Below, one piece after another: positions 29,597-38,908 of a stretch of DNA of 64,000 nt. Within the stretch, counting starts at the first letter, position 1. Each line of letters starts with the position of its first letter. The translations under genes were made by a program, and so were the position numbers. Source of the stretch: Sedimentisphaerales bacterium (lineage in GTDB: Bacteria; Planctomycetota; Phycisphaerae; Sedimentisphaerales; Anaerobacaceae); assembly GCA_016931715.1 (NCBI GenBank), contig JAFGEF010000017.1:1-64000 (forward strand), written 5' to 3'. Under the pieces are notes generated by a model. That model was not told where the DNA came from and searched no databases. It saw nothing but the letters and a program-made list of their open reading frames with translations.

Positions 29597-30115
29597 TTAG
29601 ATTAAAACATGGAAAATCAACATAGCACTTGCTATCCCGCCGACAAAAAAACTTAAGGCGGCGAGCCAGCTGCTAACAGCCAATTGGAGTGTCCCGCTTA
29701 TACCATGGCCGCTTGTACAACCACCAGCCCATCGGGCTCCGAAACCCATTATTATTCCTCCTGATAACGCACACAACCATCTTACAGTTCTGCCGTTGCC
29801 AATTGTTTCACTCCAGAAATCCGGTACCCAGAGCCAGTTAAAACCGCCTGATAAACAGGAAGAAATAAATGACCCTATCACAATGCCAATAACCATCATC
29901 CATTCCCAGTCTATTGAGGGTGCGAATTTTTTATAGTATGGTCTATCTAAAACTTTGCTGCCGAACAAAAGTCTCTCTATCATTCCTCCTGTCCTGGAAA
30001 ATGCCGTAGAACACCCTAAAGGTTTGTCAGAGAGAACAAATGTAACCCAACTAAGCGCGCCAATCAATGCACCAGCCACATACGGCGACCATTGTTTTGC
30101 GGTGAGAAAATCCAT
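29597..30115 (-). CDS. YeeE/YedE-family sulfur transport protein
   Basis: 'LGCSTAFSRTGGMIERL', 'GFGARWAGGCTSGHGISGTLQLAVSSW'. Confidence 0.88.
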   Translation of the reverse strand: MDFLTAKQWSPYVAGALIGALSWVTFVLSDKPLGCSTAFSRTGGMIERLLFGSKVLDRPYYKKFAPSIDWEWMMVIGIVIGSFISSCLSGGFNWLWVPDFWSETIGNGRTVRWLCALSGGIIMGFGARWAGGCTSGHGISGTLQLAVSSWLAALSFFVGGIASAMLIFHVLI

Positions 30116-30143
30116 AATCTATCCTCCGTAACAATTTAGTTTT

Positions 30144-30193
30144 TATGAGTTCTGCAAAAATAAAGTATGTCTAACTACAATTTTTCAGAATCC
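30144..30193. repeat. Element C: apparent internally deleted relative of palindromic element B
   Basis: tgagttctgcaaaa + ataaagtatgtctaactacaatttttcagaatcc, matching the two ends of the 58.4-kb element. Confidence 0.7.
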
Positions 30194-30212
30194 TCGATTT
30201 AGTTTAAAAAAC

Positions 30213-31631
30213 TCAAATCTTTTCCATCAGAGGCAAATGCGGAGCTACACACATCGGACACTCAGTGCTAAAACCTGCTGCGCTATAACCTGTCATTCCG
30301 CCAGCTACATTATAAAGTTCACGGAATCCCTTCTGTTGCAGAATGCTTGCTCCAAGGCTTGAACGATGACCCGTACTGCAGAGAAGAAACACAGATTTGC
30401 CGTTATCTAACTCCTTATATCGAGTACGCAGTTCCGGAGCAGGAATATTGACAGCTCCTTCTATATGATTAGATTGATATTCTCCGATTGTACGAACATC
30501 AACTAATATCATACGTTCCGTCTTTTGTAACTTATTATGCAATTCTGAGGCACTTACCTGATAAATATGCTCTGTTGTTAATCCATCTTTCGCCCATGCA
30601 AACATTCCGCCATCCAAAAAACCTACTGCTTTGTCCAAACCCACTCTCTTGAGCAGGACATTGGCATCATGTGCCTGTTGAGCCGAATTCGCAACAAGCA
30701 GAATATCTTTATCAGGAGGAAGAATCCAGCCTGCAAATGTGGCAAAATTACCACCGAAGTCAATATGATATGCACCAGGTACATGTTGACCGCCAAAAGA
30801 TGTATAGTCTCTGATATCCAAAACAATAGTATTTTTCTTTTTCATCATCTGTGCGAATTTTTTCGTCGGTAAAGGAGCCAGTTTGGGCAGCCTGCTAACA
30901 AGAGCCGGACCTTTGCCATTTATTGCACTGCATCTGCTGAAATGATCCGGCGCTGCCGGCATATTGGTTGTTAATGACTCAATAAATTTTTCCTTGTTAG
31001 AAATCTGCAAAGCCGAATTATAGCGTCTTTCGTAACCAATTGTGCTTGTCCTTTTTGCCCCCATTGCTCTGCCGCATAAAGAACCGGCGCCATGAGCCGG
31101 ATATACTTCACAGAAATCAGGAAGATTGAATATCTTGTTATGAAGGTTATCATAAAGCTGCGAGGCAAGATACTTAGCTTTTCCGGGGAATAAGTCTGGT
31201 CTGCCTACATCTCCGACAAATAAGACATCGCCACAAAAAATACATACCGGCTCAGTACCCCTGGATTTATCCGTGACAACATATGTAATATGTTCCGGAG
31301 TATGACCGGGTGTATCAAGTACCTTAAAATGCATGTTCTCAATCTTAAACGTGTCGTCTTCAGCAACTGCTTTATGTTTAAATTTACATTTTGCAGATTT
31401 TGGCGCTACAATTATCGCACCAGTCTTTTCAGCAAGATCCAAATGCCCGGATACAAAATCCGCATGAAGATGCGTTTCCAGAATATGCGTGATTATCATC
31501 CCCATATCTTCTGCCGCCTTTAAATATAAATCCACATCCCTTTGAGGATCAATGATTGCACAATTTTTACTTCCGCCAAGCAAATAGGAACTATGTGCCA
31601 AACCTTTGACAAAAAATTGCTGAACAAACAT
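30213..31631 (-). CDS. MBL-fold metallohydrolase fused to two rhodanese domains (persulfide dioxygenase-like)
   Basis: 'ILETHLHADFVSGHLDL', 'DTPGHTPEHITYVV'; C-terminal rhodanese 'LLCSTGHRSSLGASIL'. Confidence 0.93.
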   Translation of the reverse strand: MFVQQFFVKGLAHSSYLLGGSKNCAIIDPQRDVDLYLKAAEDMGMIITHILETHLHADFVSGHLDLAEKTGAIIVAPKSAKCKFKHKAVAEDDTFKIENMHFKVLDTPGHTPEHITYVVTDKSRGTEPVCIFCGDVLFVGDVGRPDLFPGKAKYLASQLYDNLHNKIFNLPDFCEVYPAHGAGSLCGRAMGAKRTSTIGYERRYNSALQISNKEKFIESLTTNMPAAPDHFSRCSAINGKGPALVSRLPKLAPLPTKKFAQMMKKKNTIVLDIRDYTSFGGQHVPGAYHIDFGGNFATFAGWILPPDKDILLVANSAQQAHDANVLLKRVGLDKAVGFLDGGMFAWAKDGLTTEHIYQVSASELHNKLQKTERMILVDVRTIGEYQSNHIEGAVNIPAPELRTRYKELDNGKSVFLLCSTGHRSSLGASILQQKGFRELYNVAGGMTGYSAAGFSTECPMCVAPHLPLMEKI

Positions 31632-31805
31632 ATCTTACCTCCCATAGATAAAATCGAAACATGAAATTTATTTACTATAAAACATAATACAGTTCAATAT
31701 GATTAACTCATAAGCATAATCATAATATTATACTTTGTTAATGAGAACATATTATATATCAATATGTTAAAAACGACAAGGTTTTAACTTTTATCCTGCT
31801 TAATA

Positions 31806-32855
31806 TTAAAAGATTAAGTCCATGAAATTCCGCACGGATTGTTCGGTCGTCCAGGCAGGAGTAAAGCCGCTGAATTCCCTCGATTGTTCAATTGCTTCTT
31901 TCAGCTTAAGCCTGTACTGGCTAACATGGTGAAAATACTTCTGTTCATCGTAATAATTCGCCAGGTATTCCTGCTCACTCTGGCCGGGCGTAGGCATAAA
32001 CAAGACCTTTTTTTTGTTCAGTTCTGCAAGCTCCATGACAGTTGTATAGCCGGGCCTGCTTATTATAAACTGTGCCCGATTCATAATATCTTCCTGCTGC
32101 TGAGAATTTAAAAAGCCATGCACTGTTAAATTGCCCCGATTGCTTGTCTCCGTACTATCGGGATTGCCGCCTGCGATTACCACTTTACCTTCGAGCTGAT
32201 TTACCTGCGACATTATCTTCTTATAGAGTATGGACCTCTGAGGCTCCGGACCGGAAAGCGAAATAAAATAATCGATATCTTTAGGCACGTCTTTCTTCCT
32301 GACATGTGATAATATTCCAATGTATTTTATCCTGTCTTTACTTTCGTATCTTAAGTTGTGTGAGAGCCTGCCTGAAAGATTCGGCTGCTCGAAATCAGGT
32401 ACAATAATATGCTTATATTTATTCATCCTCAAATCAAGCCATTTCTCAATAATCCTTTCCGCTCCCAAAGGCGTTTTAAATCTTAGCTGATGATTTATCA
32501 GGTACGAATTATCATGCTTGTCATAAACATCGTACCTGCAATCGGAAATTACCTTGTCAAAGCCCTGATTTATAATAATTTTTGATTTCTGTCTCGCTTT
32601 TCGCAGCGTTTTTACCATCAAAGGCAATGCAAATGTGAATTTTGTTTTGAAAAAAGGTGTCTTTGTATAAGGCAGATATACACTTGGAACATCATAATAC
32701 GTGCATTTATCGCCAAAATACCCATTAGCAAGTTTCATCGCCCTGCCGGTCGATATGATATGCACTTCATTGCTTTTCAATAATTCCGTTATGAGCGGGA
32801 TGTCCCTCGTCGCGTGTCCCAGTCCCCAGTCAAAAATTCCAAAAAGAATCTTCAT
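31806..32855 (-). CDS. GT-B-like glycosyltransferase
   Basis: 'ILFGIFDWGLGHATRDIPLITELL', 'FIISRPGYTTVMELAELNKKKVLFMPTPGQSEQEYLA'. Confidence 0.82.
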   Translation of the reverse strand: MKILFGIFDWGLGHATRDIPLITELLKSNEVHIISTGRAMKLANGYFGDKCTYYDVPSVYLPYTKTPFFKTKFTFALPLMVKTLRKARQKSKIIINQGFDKVISDCRYDVYDKHDNSYLINHQLRFKTPLGAERIIEKWLDLRMNKYKHIIVPDFEQPNLSGRLSHNLRYESKDRIKYIGILSHVRKKDVPKDIDYFISLSGPEPQRSILYKKIMSQVNQLEGKVVIAGGNPDSTETSNRGNLTVHGFLNSQQQEDIMNRAQFIISRPGYTTVMELAELNKKKVLFMPTPGQSEQEYLANYYDEQKYFHHVSQYRLKLKEAIEQSREFSGFTPAWTTEQSVRNFMDLIF

Positions 32856-32869
32856 ACGGATTTACAATA

Positions 32870-33907
32870 TTAAAACAATTCCATCTCGCTGTCCGGCGGT
32901 TTCTTTTTCTGCACTTTAAGCCCAAGGTGCTCGCAGGCCTGCTGAGTGATTTCCCTGCCGCGTTTTGTTCTGCGTAAAAATCCTATTTGTAAAAGGTACG
33001 GCTCAACTACATCCTCCAGCGTGTCTCTTTCTTCACCGAGAGTAGCGGCTATCGCTTCTATTCCAGCGGGCCCGCCTTCGTAAACATCGACAAGAGCACG
33101 TAAAACCGCCCTGTCAAGCTCGTCCAAACCCAGCTTGTCGATTCGCTCCATTTTCAAAGAGCTTTCGACAATCTTCGTACTTAGCACGCCTGAGCCTTTT
33201 ACCTGTGCGTAATCGCGTACACGTTTGAGCAATCTATTTGCGACTCGCGGCGTACCTCGCGAACATGCGGCTATCAATTCGAGCGTTCCAGGCTCATATT
33301 GAAGATTAAGCATCTTTGCAGACCTTGCCACTATTTGAGTAAGGTCATCGACAGTGTAAAAATCAAGGTGATACATCATGCCGAATCTGCTGCGAAGCGG
33401 TGCGCTCAATAATCCTGCGCGTGTTGTTGCACCTATAAGAGTGAAGCGTTTGAGCGGGAAATTTATCGTTTTGGCATGTAAGCCGCTATCGACTGTATAA
33501 TCGACTTTGAAATCTTCCATAGCCGGATAAATAAATTCCTCGACAGGCGTACTGAGCCTGTGGATTTCATCTATGAAAAGCACATCCCCTGTATTAATAT
33601 TGCTCAACAAGCCCATTATGTCTCCAGCTTTCGCCAGCGCTGGGCCGGAAGTGCAGCGAACTTTCGCTTCCATCTCGTTCGCTACTACATTCGCTAATGT
33701 CGTTTTACCAAGCCCGGGGGGACCGTAAAACAATATATGTTCGAGCGGCTCCTGCCTTTTCTTGGCCGCTTCTATCGCTATGGAAAGTTTTTCCCGGACA
33801 TTATGCTGACCAATACACTCGGAAAGCAGTTTCGGCCTGAGCGACTGGTTGAAACTTTCTTCCTGATCACTTAATGGTTGTCCGCTGATTATTCTGCCAA
33901 TAGTCAT
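32870..33907 (-). CDS. ruvB: Holliday junction branch migration helicase RuvB
   Basis: 'LEHILFYGPPGLGKTTLANVVANEM', 'DVLFIDEIHRLSTPVEEFIYPAMEDF', 'LIGATTRAGLLSAPLRSRFG'. Confidence 0.98.
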   Translation of the reverse strand: MTIGRIISGQPLSDQEESFNQSLRPKLLSECIGQHNVREKLSIAIEAAKKRQEPLEHILFYGPPGLGKTTLANVVANEMEAKVRCTSGPALAKAGDIMGLLSNINTGDVLFIDEIHRLSTPVEEFIYPAMEDFKVDYTVDSGLHAKTINFPLKRFTLIGATTRAGLLSAPLRSRFGMMYHLDFYTVDDLTQIVARSAKMLNLQYEPGTLELIAACSRGTPRVANRLLKRVRDYAQVKGSGVLSTKIVESSLKMERIDKLGLDELDRAVLRALVDVYEGGPAGIEAIAATLGEERDTLEDVVEPYLLQIGFLRRTKRGREITQQACEHLGLKVQKKKPPDSEMELF

Positions 33908-33943
33908 TTTTAGTCGTTAGTTATTAGTTGTTAGTAATTAGTT

Positions 33944-34573
33944 TTAAACTTCAACGCCCTGCTTTAATCGATACACAAGAGGCACAAGCGCTTCGGCTGA
34001 AGTTATATCCGGATGCTTTCGCTTAGCCATTTCAATCAGCTCAATCGCTTCGGCACGCTTTTCGCCCCACGCTATTAAAATTTCGAGAGCTTCAACCTGG
34101 TAAGGCTTGAATCCGGCTCCCGTTTGTGAGCCGGCCTGAGATTGTTCTGCGAAATCCTGCAATTTACCCTTCAATTCAGCGATAATTTGCTGTGCCATCC
34201 TGCTTCCTATCGCAGGCATTGTGAGCAGGACTTTTTCGTCGCCGTTCTCTATCGCTGTTGCGATAGTCGCTATCGGAAGGTTTAGCGAACGCAGACCTTT
34301 TTTTATGCCGATTCCCTTCACGCTCGTATATTTTTTGAAAAAGTCTCTTTCGCCTTCATTCAAAAAACCAACCATTCTCGGAACGAGATTTCCGCCTCCA
34401 AGCGAACCTTCGTAATACTCCATCGTGCAAAGCGTAATATCCGAGCCGACCTTGCCTGAAAGCGCATCTGCGCAGTAGCTTGCAAGCATTACTTCATAGC
34501 TTACCGAACCAACCTTTACAAGGCAGGATTCAGCATCAAGTTTTATCAATTGTCCTTCTATTTGAGCTATCAT
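33944..34573 (-). CDS. ruvA: Holliday junction DNA helicase RuvA
   Basis: 'MIAQIEGQLIKLDAESCLVKVGSVSYEV', 'FFKKYTSVKGIGIKKGLRSL'. Confidence 0.93.
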   Translation of the reverse strand: MIAQIEGQLIKLDAESCLVKVGSVSYEVMLASYCADALSGKVGSDITLCTMEYYEGSLGGGNLVPRMVGFLNEGERDFFKKYTSVKGIGIKKGLRSLNLPIATIATAIENGDEKVLLTMPAIGSRMAQQIIAELKGKLQDFAEQSQAGSQTGAGFKPYQVEALEILIAWGEKRAEAIELIEMAKRKHPDITSAEALVPLVYRLKQGVEV

Positions 34574-34604
34574 AATTATCAGAAACTGATTTATTCCTTA
34601 TTTT

Positions 34605-34640
34605 ATCAGACACAGATTACACAGATTTCACTGATTGTAA
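34605..34640. repeat. Dispersed 'acacagattacacagatt' repeat unit
   Basis: agacacagattacacagatttcactgatt. Confidence 0.7.
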
Positions 34641-34646
34641 ATAAAA

Positions 34647-34715
34647 TTAAAATATCTTTCTTCTGATTTCAACCGATGTGCCAAAATTTATCAATAGCCT
34701 GACAGATATCAGTTT
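34647..34715 (-). pseudogene. C-terminal relic of a GxxExxY-type gene
   Basis: Minus strand reads KLISVRLLINFGTSVEIRRKIF*, matching GLQVGLLINFGQSVKVKRRVF of the intact gene at 37930-38310. Confidence 0.75.
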
Positions 34716-35219
34716 CTAACAATTTTTCATCTGTATCTGCAGCGAATTGGCACAGCACATAGCTGCGGCGACGGCATCCGCTACATCGTTGGGCTCGGGC
34801 AGTTCCGGCAGCATGAGAATCGTCTGAATAGTTCTCTGCACCTGCTCCTTTGACGCCCTGCCGTTGCCTGTTATTGATTTTTTTATCCGAGTCGCAGCAA
34901 AACTTTTCACTTCAATCAGCGACTGGGCACATTTTTGCAGTATAACACCTCTTGCGTGTCCCATCAATATCGCAGTTTTCGGATGTGCATAATGGGAGTA
35001 TAATTCCTCGACCGCGACAATATCCGGCCTGAAATTTTCGAGAATTTCACTTATATCACCGGCTATCCTGTTCAATCTTACCTCGAGCGGCAAATCGGTC
35101 GGCGTTCGCAAAACGCCCGCCTCGACAAGCTTTTCACCTTCGATGCTCGTTTCAAGGAAAGCATAGCCGCAAACCTGTAAACCAGGGTCAATACCAAGTA
35201 TTCTCATTTGGTTCTCCAT
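34716..35219 (-). CDS. ruvC: Crossover junction endodeoxyribonuclease RuvC
   Basis: 'MRILGIDPGLQVCGYAFLE', 'VAVEELYSHYAHPKTAILMGHARGVIL', 'NDVADAVAAAMC'. Confidence 0.95.
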   Translation of the reverse strand: MENQMRILGIDPGLQVCGYAFLETSIEGEKLVEAGVLRTPTDLPLEVRLNRIAGDISEILENFRPDIVAVEELYSHYAHPKTAILMGHARGVILQKCAQSLIEVKSFAATRIKKSITGNGRASKEQVQRTIQTILMLPELPEPNDVADAVAAAMCCANSLQIQMKNC

Positions 35220-36703
35220 GAGGTTCCATCAGGTTTATCTTCGAGCACGACTCCGGCTTCATCGATTTTTTTGCGAATCTCGTCAGCTCGCTTATAATCT
35301 TTCTGTTTTCTTGCTTCGTTTCGCTGTTCAATAAGAATCCTGACCAGCTTATCCATCAGTTCATTATCTACAGAACCAGTTTGCTCATATTCGTCCTTAA
35401 CAATTCCAAGCACATCGCCGCCAAGCAAGCTGAACAAGCCGTCAACTGCCTCCAAAGTCTGTTTTGTTGTTTTACTATCTTCAAGAAGTTTCTGCGTATC
35501 GCGTACGAACTCGAACATAACTGCCAAAGCAACAGAAGTATTCAGGTCGTCGTTCATCGCCTTTTCAAATTTCTCTTTCAAAACATCGAGCATCTTCGCG
35601 GCTTCTTTATCAACTTCGCCATCAGGAGCAGATTTTATTTTTTTTCTGACTTCAATCACGGCAGAAGTAATTTTGTCGAAGCCGCTCTGTGCGGCGTACA
35701 ATGCAGCATCGGAAAAGTCCAGAGGGCTTCTGTAATGGCTGTTCAAAACCAACTGCCGTATTGCCAGCGGGTCATATTGCCTTGTAAGCCTTTCATGCGA
35801 ACCAGAAAAAGCCTGTTTTAGAGTAATGAAATTATTGAGGCTCTTGCCCATTTTCTGGCCGTCAACTGTAACCATATTATTATGCACCCAGTATTTTACA
35901 AACGGTGCATCGTTGGCGGCTTCCGACTGGGCGATTTCACATTCGTGATGCGGGAATTTATTTTCCATACCGCCGCCGTGAATATCGATGGTCATGCCGA
36001 GATATTTCATACTCATAACCGAACATTCGAGATGCCAGCCGGGATAACCCATTCCCCACGGGCTTGGCCACTGCATGATATGGTTCGGTTCCGCTTTCTT
36101 CCAAATGGCGAAATCAACCGGATTTTTCTTTTCGGGTGAAACTTCCACACGTGTTCCCGCTATCATCTCATCAATATTTCTGCCGGAGAGCTTCCCGTAG
36201 TCCTTAAACTTCAAGACATCAAAATAAACCGAGCCGTTGACTTCGTAAGCATAGCCTTTTTCCAGCAGCGTTTTTACTAATTCAATCTGTTCGGTTATAT
36301 GGCCGCTCGCGCGCGGGCTTATATCAGGACGCACACAGTTCAGCATGTCCATATCCTCGAAATAGCTTCGTGTATAATATTCCGCTACTGCCATCGGATG
36401 CTTCTTTTCCTTGCGGGCTTCTTTCGCGATTTTGTCCTCGCCTTCGTCGGCATCGTCTGTGAGATGGCCCACATCAGTTATGTTCTGAACATAAGTAACA
36501 TTATACCCAAGGTAACGCAAGTAACGAACAAGTATATCGAAGCTGACATAACTTTTCGCATGACCGAGATGCGCATGACCATACACAGTCGGCCCGCAAA
36601 CATACATCCCGACACGACCTTCTTCCAGCGGCTCAAATTCTTCCTGCCGCCTCGTCAAACTATTATAAAGCTGCAATCCCATAATTCCCTTCTTCTTTGA
36701 CAC
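35204..36703 (-). CDS. cysS: Cysteinyl-tRNA synthetase
   Basis: 'MYVCGPTVYGHAHLGHAKSYVSFDILVRYLRYLGYNVTYVQNITDVG', 'GQKMGKSLNNFITL'. Confidence 0.97.
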   Translation of the reverse strand: MSKKKGIMGLQLYNSLTRRQEEFEPLEEGRVGMYVCGPTVYGHAHLGHAKSYVSFDILVRYLRYLGYNVTYVQNITDVGHLTDDADEGEDKIAKEARKEKKHPMAVAEYYTRSYFEDMDMLNCVRPDISPRASGHITEQIELVKTLLEKGYAYEVNGSVYFDVLKFKDYGKLSGRNIDEMIAGTRVEVSPEKKNPVDFAIWKKAEPNHIMQWPSPWGMGYPGWHLECSVMSMKYLGMTIDIHGGGMENKFPHHECEIAQSEAANDAPFVKYWVHNNMVTVDGQKMGKSLNNFITLKQAFSGSHERLTRQYDPLAIRQLVLNSHYRSPLDFSDAALYAAQSGFDKITSAVIEVRKKIKSAPDGEVDKEAAKMLDVLKEKFEKAMNDDLNTSVALAVMFEFVRDTQKLLEDSKTTKQTLEAVDGLFSLLGGDVLGIVKDEYEQTGSVDNELMDKLVRILIEQRNEARKQKDYKRADEIRKKIDEAGVVLEDKPDGTSWRTK

Positions 36704-36707
36704 TTAT

Positions 36708-36775
36708 TTTGACACTGATTAACACTGTTTTTTTAGACACGGATTTACACAGATAAACACGGATTTTATTATATT
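36708..36775. repeat. Dispersed 'gacacggatttacacagataaacacggattt' repeats
   Basis: Multiple imperfect copies, same family as 37843-37915 and 38325-38390. Confidence 0.8.
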
Positions 36776-36791
36776 TTTTAGAATTCTACAT

Positions 36792-37826
36792 TTACTCATA
36801 TTTTTTTACAAGTTGTTCTATTAATCTTCTAATTTCATCCCAATGATTAGCATCAACGATTTCAACCGAGCAATTTGGGCTATTTCCGCCCCAATAACGC
36901 CGAATGGATTCAGAATGACTACGGATATTATTATGTTCTGATCCTAAAATTTTTTGAACCTCTTTTTCTGTCATAAGTACAATAAGTCGGATTTTCTTCT
37001 TTTGAAGCTGTATGTATGCAATTTGTTTGGTATCGAGCACGCCAATATAATATTTAGTTGGATTGAACCTCAACGTTTCCTTAGTATTGATAAATGTTTG
37101 CTGGAGTTTTTTATATATTGCCACAATTTCCGATGGGCGGTCTTGGAGATGAAATTCTTCTGTGTATTTAAAGGATTCTGGCTTTTCCTTTTCAGGCAAA
37201 AGCGTAATGGCATCTTCAAACGACAAATTTTGTAAGGGCGGCTCGACTGTGATAATATCATTGTTGTTTTGTCGAAAATGATTGACTATTTCGACTTTAA
37301 CCATTTTTGCCCATGTATCTGTGTAAGTATCAATTATCTCTTTGAACTCTGCTTTTGGCCCGTCAATAATAATCAGAATATTCTGGCTATCATCCAACAT
37401 GTCTTTCAAGAACTTATATATTTCTCTCGATCCAATTGACTCTCTAATTTTATTTTCGAGATTTGCGTTTTCACGAAAAAGTCTGAATATAGCATCTATT
37501 AGTTTCTGTCGTTGTTTTGAGTCCCTGTAGAAAGCAAAGAATTTAGTAATCTGTGGGAAAATATGGTTGAAGAAATCGTGACTTTGGAGTTCAACTTCAA
37601 CGAGATAGAACTGCGGGTCATCAGAATCAGACATGTCGATTAAGAAGCCGTCAGGGATTGTTCCTCCCAAAGATGAGGTATTGACTTTTTTCTTAGTGTC
37701 GATATAAATCGCCTTGTCACCAAAGATGGTTTGGGCGTTCTGGGCGATGAGTTGTTCAAATGCATCTTCCTTGTTGTAAAGTACTTGCTCAAAATTATCC
37801 CCGTTAAGAGACACACCTATAGCCAT
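36792..37826 (-). CDS. Hypothetical protein with possible PD-(D/E)XK nuclease-like core
   Basis: 'IPDGFLIDMSDSDDPQFYLVEVELQSHDFFNHIFPQITKFFAFY'; flanked by dispersed repeats. Confidence 0.7.
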   Translation of the reverse strand: MAIGVSLNGDNFEQVLYNKEDAFEQLIAQNAQTIFGDKAIYIDTKKKVNTSSLGGTIPDGFLIDMSDSDDPQFYLVEVELQSHDFFNHIFPQITKFFAFYRDSKQRQKLIDAIFRLFRENANLENKIRESIGSREIYKFLKDMLDDSQNILIIIDGPKAEFKEIIDTYTDTWAKMVKVEIVNHFRQNNNDIITVEPPLQNLSFEDAITLLPEKEKPESFKYTEEFHLQDRPSEIVAIYKKLQQTFINTKETLRFNPTKYYIGVLDTKQIAYIQLQKKKIRLIVLMTEKEVQKILGSEHNNIRSHSESIRRYWGGNSPNCSVEIVDANHWDEIRRLIEQLVKKYE

Positions 37827-37842
37827 TATTAAATTCTCCTCC

Positions 37843-37915
37843 GTTTTATCTGTGTTAATCTGTGTAAATCCGTGTCTAAAATCATTACCGTGTTAATCCT
37901 GTGTAAATCCGTGCC
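37843..37915. repeat. Dispersed 'gtgttaatctgtgtaaatccgtgtctaaaa' repeats
   Basis: Two tandem imperfect copies. Confidence 0.8.
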
Positions 37916-37929
37916 TAAAAAGAGCCCTG

Positions 37930-38310
37930 TCAATCTGTGTCGTAACCAAAGACCCGGCGTTTTACTTTTACAGATTGTCCGAAATTTATTAATAAGCCCA
38001 CCTGCAACCCTGTAGCCTTCAGATAATTTACCAACTGCACCTCGTGGGCAGGCATAAGGTCGCTTACGGCCTTAACTTCTACAATAACTTTATCGTCAAC
38101 CACAATATCAACAAAGTAGTCGCCAATAATTTGCCCGTGATAAGAAACCTTAAGCGGAACTTCAGAATTACATTTTACTACATTTTCACTCAGTTCTATC
38201 TCAAGAGCTTTTTGATAGAGTTTTTCGACAAAACCCTGCCCAAGCTCTTTATGTACCGCGTAGGCCGCAGCAATAATTTTCTCCGATAACTCCTTATGCT
38301 TCAACATCAT
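37930..38310 (-). CDS. GxxExxY protein
   Basis: 'IIAAAYAVHKELGQGFVEKLYQKALEIEL', 'GDYFVDIVVDDKVIVEVKAVSDL', 'QLVNYLKATGLQVGLLINFG'. Confidence 0.92.
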   Translation of the reverse strand: MMLKHKELSEKIIAAAYAVHKELGQGFVEKLYQKALEIELSENVVKCNSEVPLKVSYHGQIIGDYFVDIVVDDKVIVEVKAVSDLMPAHEVQLVNYLKATGLQVGLLINFGQSVKVKRRVFGYDTD

Positions 38311-38324
38311 CGTTACTCAAATTT

Positions 38325-38390
38325 TAACAGTGTTAATCTGTGTTAATCCGTGTCTAAAAATAACCGTGTTAATCCGTGTCTAAAAAACAT
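38325..38390. repeat. Dispersed 'gtgttaatctgtgttaatccgtgtctaaaa' repeats
   Basis: Two tandem imperfect copies. Confidence 0.8.
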
Positions 38391-38392
38391 TT

Positions 38393-38908
38393 TTACAAGC
38401 CTCTTCTTTTTTTCTTTCTCAAAAGAGCTGTTGCAGTGGCGGCGATAGCCTGGCCTGCGCCGATGTCACCTAATCCTTCGTTGGTTTTGGCTTTGACATT
38501 CATCGCGGTAAAGTCAATTCCCAAAAGCCCTGCGACAATCCTTTTCATCTGTCCCTTATATGGACCGAGCCGGGGCATTTCCGCGTGAATAATCAAATCG
38601 ACATTTATTACCTGCCAGCGTTTTTCTTCGAGCTTTTCCTTAACAACTAACAGCAATTCCTTGCTGTCAATATCCTTCCATTTGTCATCGGTATCTGGAA
38701 ACAATGTCCCGATATCGCCCATGCCTGAAGCCCCGAGCAACGCATCTATCACGGCGTGAATGCCGACATCGCCGTCGCTATGCCCGAGCAGCCCAAGCGG
38801 AAAAGGAATATAAATCCCGCAGAGCATCAGCTTGCGGTTCTCGACGAGCCTGTGGATGTCCGTGCCAATCCCGATTCGATAATCAGGTTCGTTCTCCTCT
38901 GGTATCAC
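38393..38908 (-). CDS. ispF: 2-C-methyl-D-erythritol 2,4-cyclodiphosphate synthase
   Basis: 'RIGIGTDIHRLVENRKLMLCGIYIPFPLGLLGHSDGDVGIHAVIDALLGA', 'DIGTLFPDTD'. Confidence 0.96.
   Translation of the reverse strand: MIPEENEPDYRIGIGTDIHRLVENRKLMLCGIYIPFPLGLLGHSDGDVGIHAVIDALLGASGMGDIGTLFPDTDDKWKDIDSKELLLVVKEKLEEKRWQVINVDLIIHAEMPRLGPYKGQMKRIVAGLLGIDFTAMNVKAKTNEGLGDIGAGQAIAATATALLRKKKRRGL

Noticed and set aside
34221-34415. Small antisense ORF in ruvA
   Set aside because: Antisense to a well-supported ruvA gene.
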